NCBI GenBank assembly: GCA_963806145.1
Contig: CAWDXD010000030.1
Coordinates: 62,001-126,000, forward strand
Length of the DNA: 64,000 bases
Reading direction: 5' to 3'
DNA from: DASXKD01 sp963806145
GTDB taxonomy: Bacteria > Actinomycetota > Actinomycetes > Streptosporangiales > Streptosporangiaceae
The notes beneath the pieces are model-generated. The model saw only the letters and a list, made by a program, of their open reading frames with translations, had not been told where the DNA came from and searched no databases. The translations under genes were made by a program, and so were the position numbers. Below are positions 62,152 through 64,000 of this stretch, in pieces (positions within the stretch are counted from its first letter, which is position 1; every line of letters starts with the position of its first letter).

Positions 62152-64000
62152 GTGGACCCGGCAGGACAGGCGGCCCCGGCGGCTGCGGGCAGCCCGGCAC
62201 AACCGCACGGATCGGTCCCGGCTGGCCAGGCACCGGGCTGGCGGCGCGCCGAGTCCGTCACCCGCGGCGGGGTGCGGGTGATCCGCACCGAGGAGCCGTT
62301 CCGCGCCGATGACATCGACCAGGTGTGCGCGCGGGTGGACGAGCGCCGCGGCGGCGTGCTCAGCTCCGGGATGGAGTACCCGGGCCGGTACAGCCGCTGG
62401 CACCTGGCCTACGTGAACCCCTGCGCGGAGATCGTGGCGCGCGGGCGGGTGGTCACCGTCCGCGCGCTGAACCGGCGCGGCGCGGTGCTGCTGCCCGTGC
62501 TCGGCGCCGCGCTGGCCCGGGCCGGCCAGCCCGCCGCGGTGGCCAGCCCGGACGAGGTCAGCGTGGCGGTCCCCGAGCCGGCCGGGCTTGTCGCGGAGGA
62601 GGACCGCAGCAGGCGTCCCACGGTGTTCTCCGCGGTGCGCGAGGTCATCGCCGCGTTCGCGGGCGACGAGGAGCACCTGGGCCTGTACGGCGCGTTCGGC
62701 TACGACCTGGCGTTCCAGTTCGAGCCGGTCACGCTGCGCCTCGACCGGGCCGCCGGCCAGCGCGACCTGGTCCTGCATCTGCCCGACGAACTGTTCGTGG
62801 TGGACCGCAAGCGGGAGACGGCGATGCGCTACTCCTACGAGTTCACCGTGGACGGCGTGTCCACCAGCGGGCTGCCACGGGAGACGCCGGCGTCCGGCGC
62901 GGCCGGGCCGGCCACGGGGAGCGCAGTGCATGAAAAACGCCCGGAGCCGGGGACCTACGCGCGGATCGTGGCGGAGGCCAAGGAGCGGTTCGTCCGCGGC
63001 GACCTGTTCGAGGTGGTGCCGAGCCAGTCGTTCCGCGCGCCGTGCGCCTCGGCCGCCGCGTTCTACCAGTTGCTGCGCAGGCGCAACCCGGCGCCGTACG
63101 AGTTCTTCTTCAACCTGGGCGAGGGGGAGTGCCTGGTCGGGGCCTCGCCGGAGATGTACGTGCGGGTGACCGGGGACCGGGTGGAGACCTGCCCGATCTC
63201 CGGCACCATCCGGCGCGGCACCGACCCGCTGGAGGATGCGGAGAACATCCGCTCGCTGCTCAACTCGGCCAAGGATGAGTCCGAGCTGACCATGTGCACC
63301 GACGTGGACCGCAACGACAAATCGCGGGTCTGCGTGCCGGGCAGCGTCCAGGTGATCGGGCGGCGGCAGATCGAGATGTACAGCCGGCTCATCCACACGG
63401 TCGACCACATCGAGGGCCGGCTGCGGCCCGGGCTCGACGCGCTCGATGCGTTCCTCACCCACATGTGGGCGGTCACCGTCACCGGCGCGCCCAAGACCTG
63501 GGCCATGCAGTTCATCGAGGACCACGAGAAGGCGCCGCGCCGCTGGTACGGCGGGGCGGTCGGGATGATCGGCTTCGACGGCGGCATGAACACCGGCCTG
63601 ACGCTGCGGACCGCGCACATCGAGCGCGGTGTGGCCACCGTGCGCGCCGGCGCGACGCTGCTGTTCGACTCGGACCCGGACGCCGAGGAGAAAGAGACCG
63701 AGCTGAAGGCGCGGGCGCTGCTGGAAACGCTGGCCGAGGCCGCCGCCGCGGCCCGTCCTGCTGCCGAACGCTCCCCGGGGCCGCCCGCCGCCCGCCGGGG
63801 CACGCCGCCCGGCGCTGACCTGCGGGTGCTGCTCGTCGACCACCAGGACTCGTTCGTGCACACGCTGGCCGGCTACTTCGCCGAGCAGGGAGCCCAGGTC
63901 ACCACCCTGCGCGCGGGGTTCCCCGCCGCGGCGCTCGACGACTACCGGCCCGGCCTGGTGGTGCTGTCACCTGGGCCGGGACGCCCGTCGGACTTCGGCT
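62152..64000 (+). CDS. trpEG: Fused anthranilate synthase TrpE(G), 5' part (runs off window)
   Basis: The GTG at 62152 has AGGGAG five bases upstream, and the frame is open to the window end (about 616 residues visible). After an N-terminal Trp-binding region, the chorismate-binding domain shows GDLFEVVPSQSFR, EFFFNLGEGECLVGASPEMY, CPISGTIRRGTD, DESELTMCTDVDRNDKSRVC and TVTGAPKTWAMQFIEDHEK. After a linker, LRVLLVDHQDSFVHTLAGYF and VVLSPGPGRPSDFG begin the TrpG glutaminase on the same chain. The fused enzyme makes anthranilate from chorismate and glutamine. The visible motifs do not separate it from PhzE-type paralogues, but the trpL attenuator argues for tryptophan synthesis. The glutaminase Cys lies beyond the window. 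Confidence 0.93.
   Translation, partial: MDPAGQAAPAAAGSPAQPHGSVPAGQAPGWRRAESVTRGGVRVIRTEEPFRADDIDQVCARVDERRGGVLSSGMEYPGRYSRWHLAYVNPCAEIVARGRVVTVRALNRRGAVLLPVLGAALARAGQPAAVASPDEVSVAVPEPAGLVAEEDRSRRPTVFSAVREVIAAFAGDEEHLGLYGAFGYDLAFQFEPVTLRLDRAAGQRDLVLHLPDELFVVDRKRETAMRYSYEFTVDGVSTSGLPRETPASGAAGPATGSAVHEKRPEPGTYARIVAEAKERFVRGDLFEVVPSQSFRAPCASAAAFYQLLRRRNPAPYEFFFNLGEGECLVGASPEMYVRVTGDRVETCPISGTIRRGTDPLEDAENIRSLLNSAKDESELTMCTDVDRNDKSRVCVPGSVQVIGRRQIEMYSRLIHTVDHIEGRLRPGLDALDAFLTHMWAVTVTGAPKTWAMQFIEDHEKAPRRWYGGAVGMIGFDGGMNTGLTLRTAHIERGVATVRAGATLLFDSDPDAEEKETELKARALLETLAEAAAAARPAAERSPGPPAARRGTPPGADLRVLLVDHQDSFVHTLAGYFAEQGAQVTTLRAGFPAAALDDYRPGLVVLSPGPGRPSDFG

Noticed and set aside
60997..63861. 954-codon minus-strand frame opposite the SIMPL and trpE(G) genes
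   Set aside because: It has no domain character, while both sense genes have complete motifs; composition is a GC shadow.

Overview
This window is high-GC actinobacterial chromosome. The lineage markers are a SepH-type septation protein, a RamB-type acetate regulator divergent from isocitrate lyase, a lon gene behind a perfect HspR-type HAIR operator, a fused trpE(G) gene with a Trp-Trp leader peptide, many GTG/TTG starts, and abundant GC-rich antisense reading frames. A soil actinomycete with a Streptomyces- or Streptosporangiales-like genome fits; genus cannot be fixed from the sequence alone.

Region 1, about 1-17.0 kb: a surface polysaccharide locus. It holds a partial polysaccharide deacetylase, a sulfotransferase, a Wzx-like flippase, two GT2 and two GT4 glycosyltransferases, a large GT-C-like membrane protein with an N-terminal B-box-like zinc finger, a methyltransferase, a membrane-anchored GH16 glycosidase, a FemAB/CelD-like acyltransferase, an SRPBCC protein and a JmjC/cupin-like oxygenase. 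Genes change strand often and an IS1380-type transposase relic lies inside, so the locus looks assembled by transfer.

Region 2, about 17.7-38.5 kb: mostly housekeeping. It has Lon, a VOC protein, a secreted propeller-like protein, an alpha/beta hydrolase, a patatin, a PLP decarboxylase, a glutaminyl cyclase, an orphan ABC ATPase, FtsH, a long disordered membrane protein, a PEBP lipoprotein, SepH, and a MarR regulator convergent with an MMPL transporter.

Region 3, about 38.5-42.8 kb: the glyoxylate-shunt gene aceA divergent from ramB, followed by an acyl-CoA dehydrogenase.

Region 4, about 42.8-52.8 kb: an unstable stretch. The 3' end of the acyl-CoA dehydrogenase gene occurs twice more (44.65-44.72 and 47.28-47.49 kb), bracketing cargo: a PQQ-propeller lipoprotein, a small cysteine-containing protein, and a PaaK-like ligase with its TetR regulator. 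Then come a frameshifted AfsR/SARP-type regulator, a truncated FAD oxidoreductase, and an alpha/beta hydrolase gene split by a methyltransferase remnant.

Region 5, about 52.9-64 kb: pobA with an aromatic aldehyde dehydrogenase (aromatic catabolism towards protocatechuate), a glutamine-synthetase-like enzyme and an amidohydrolase that together resemble a split FluG, an MHYT-domain sensor, DUF1003 and SIMPL proteins, and a trpL attenuator ahead of trpE(G), which runs off the window. No tRNA, rRNA or CRISPR array was seen.
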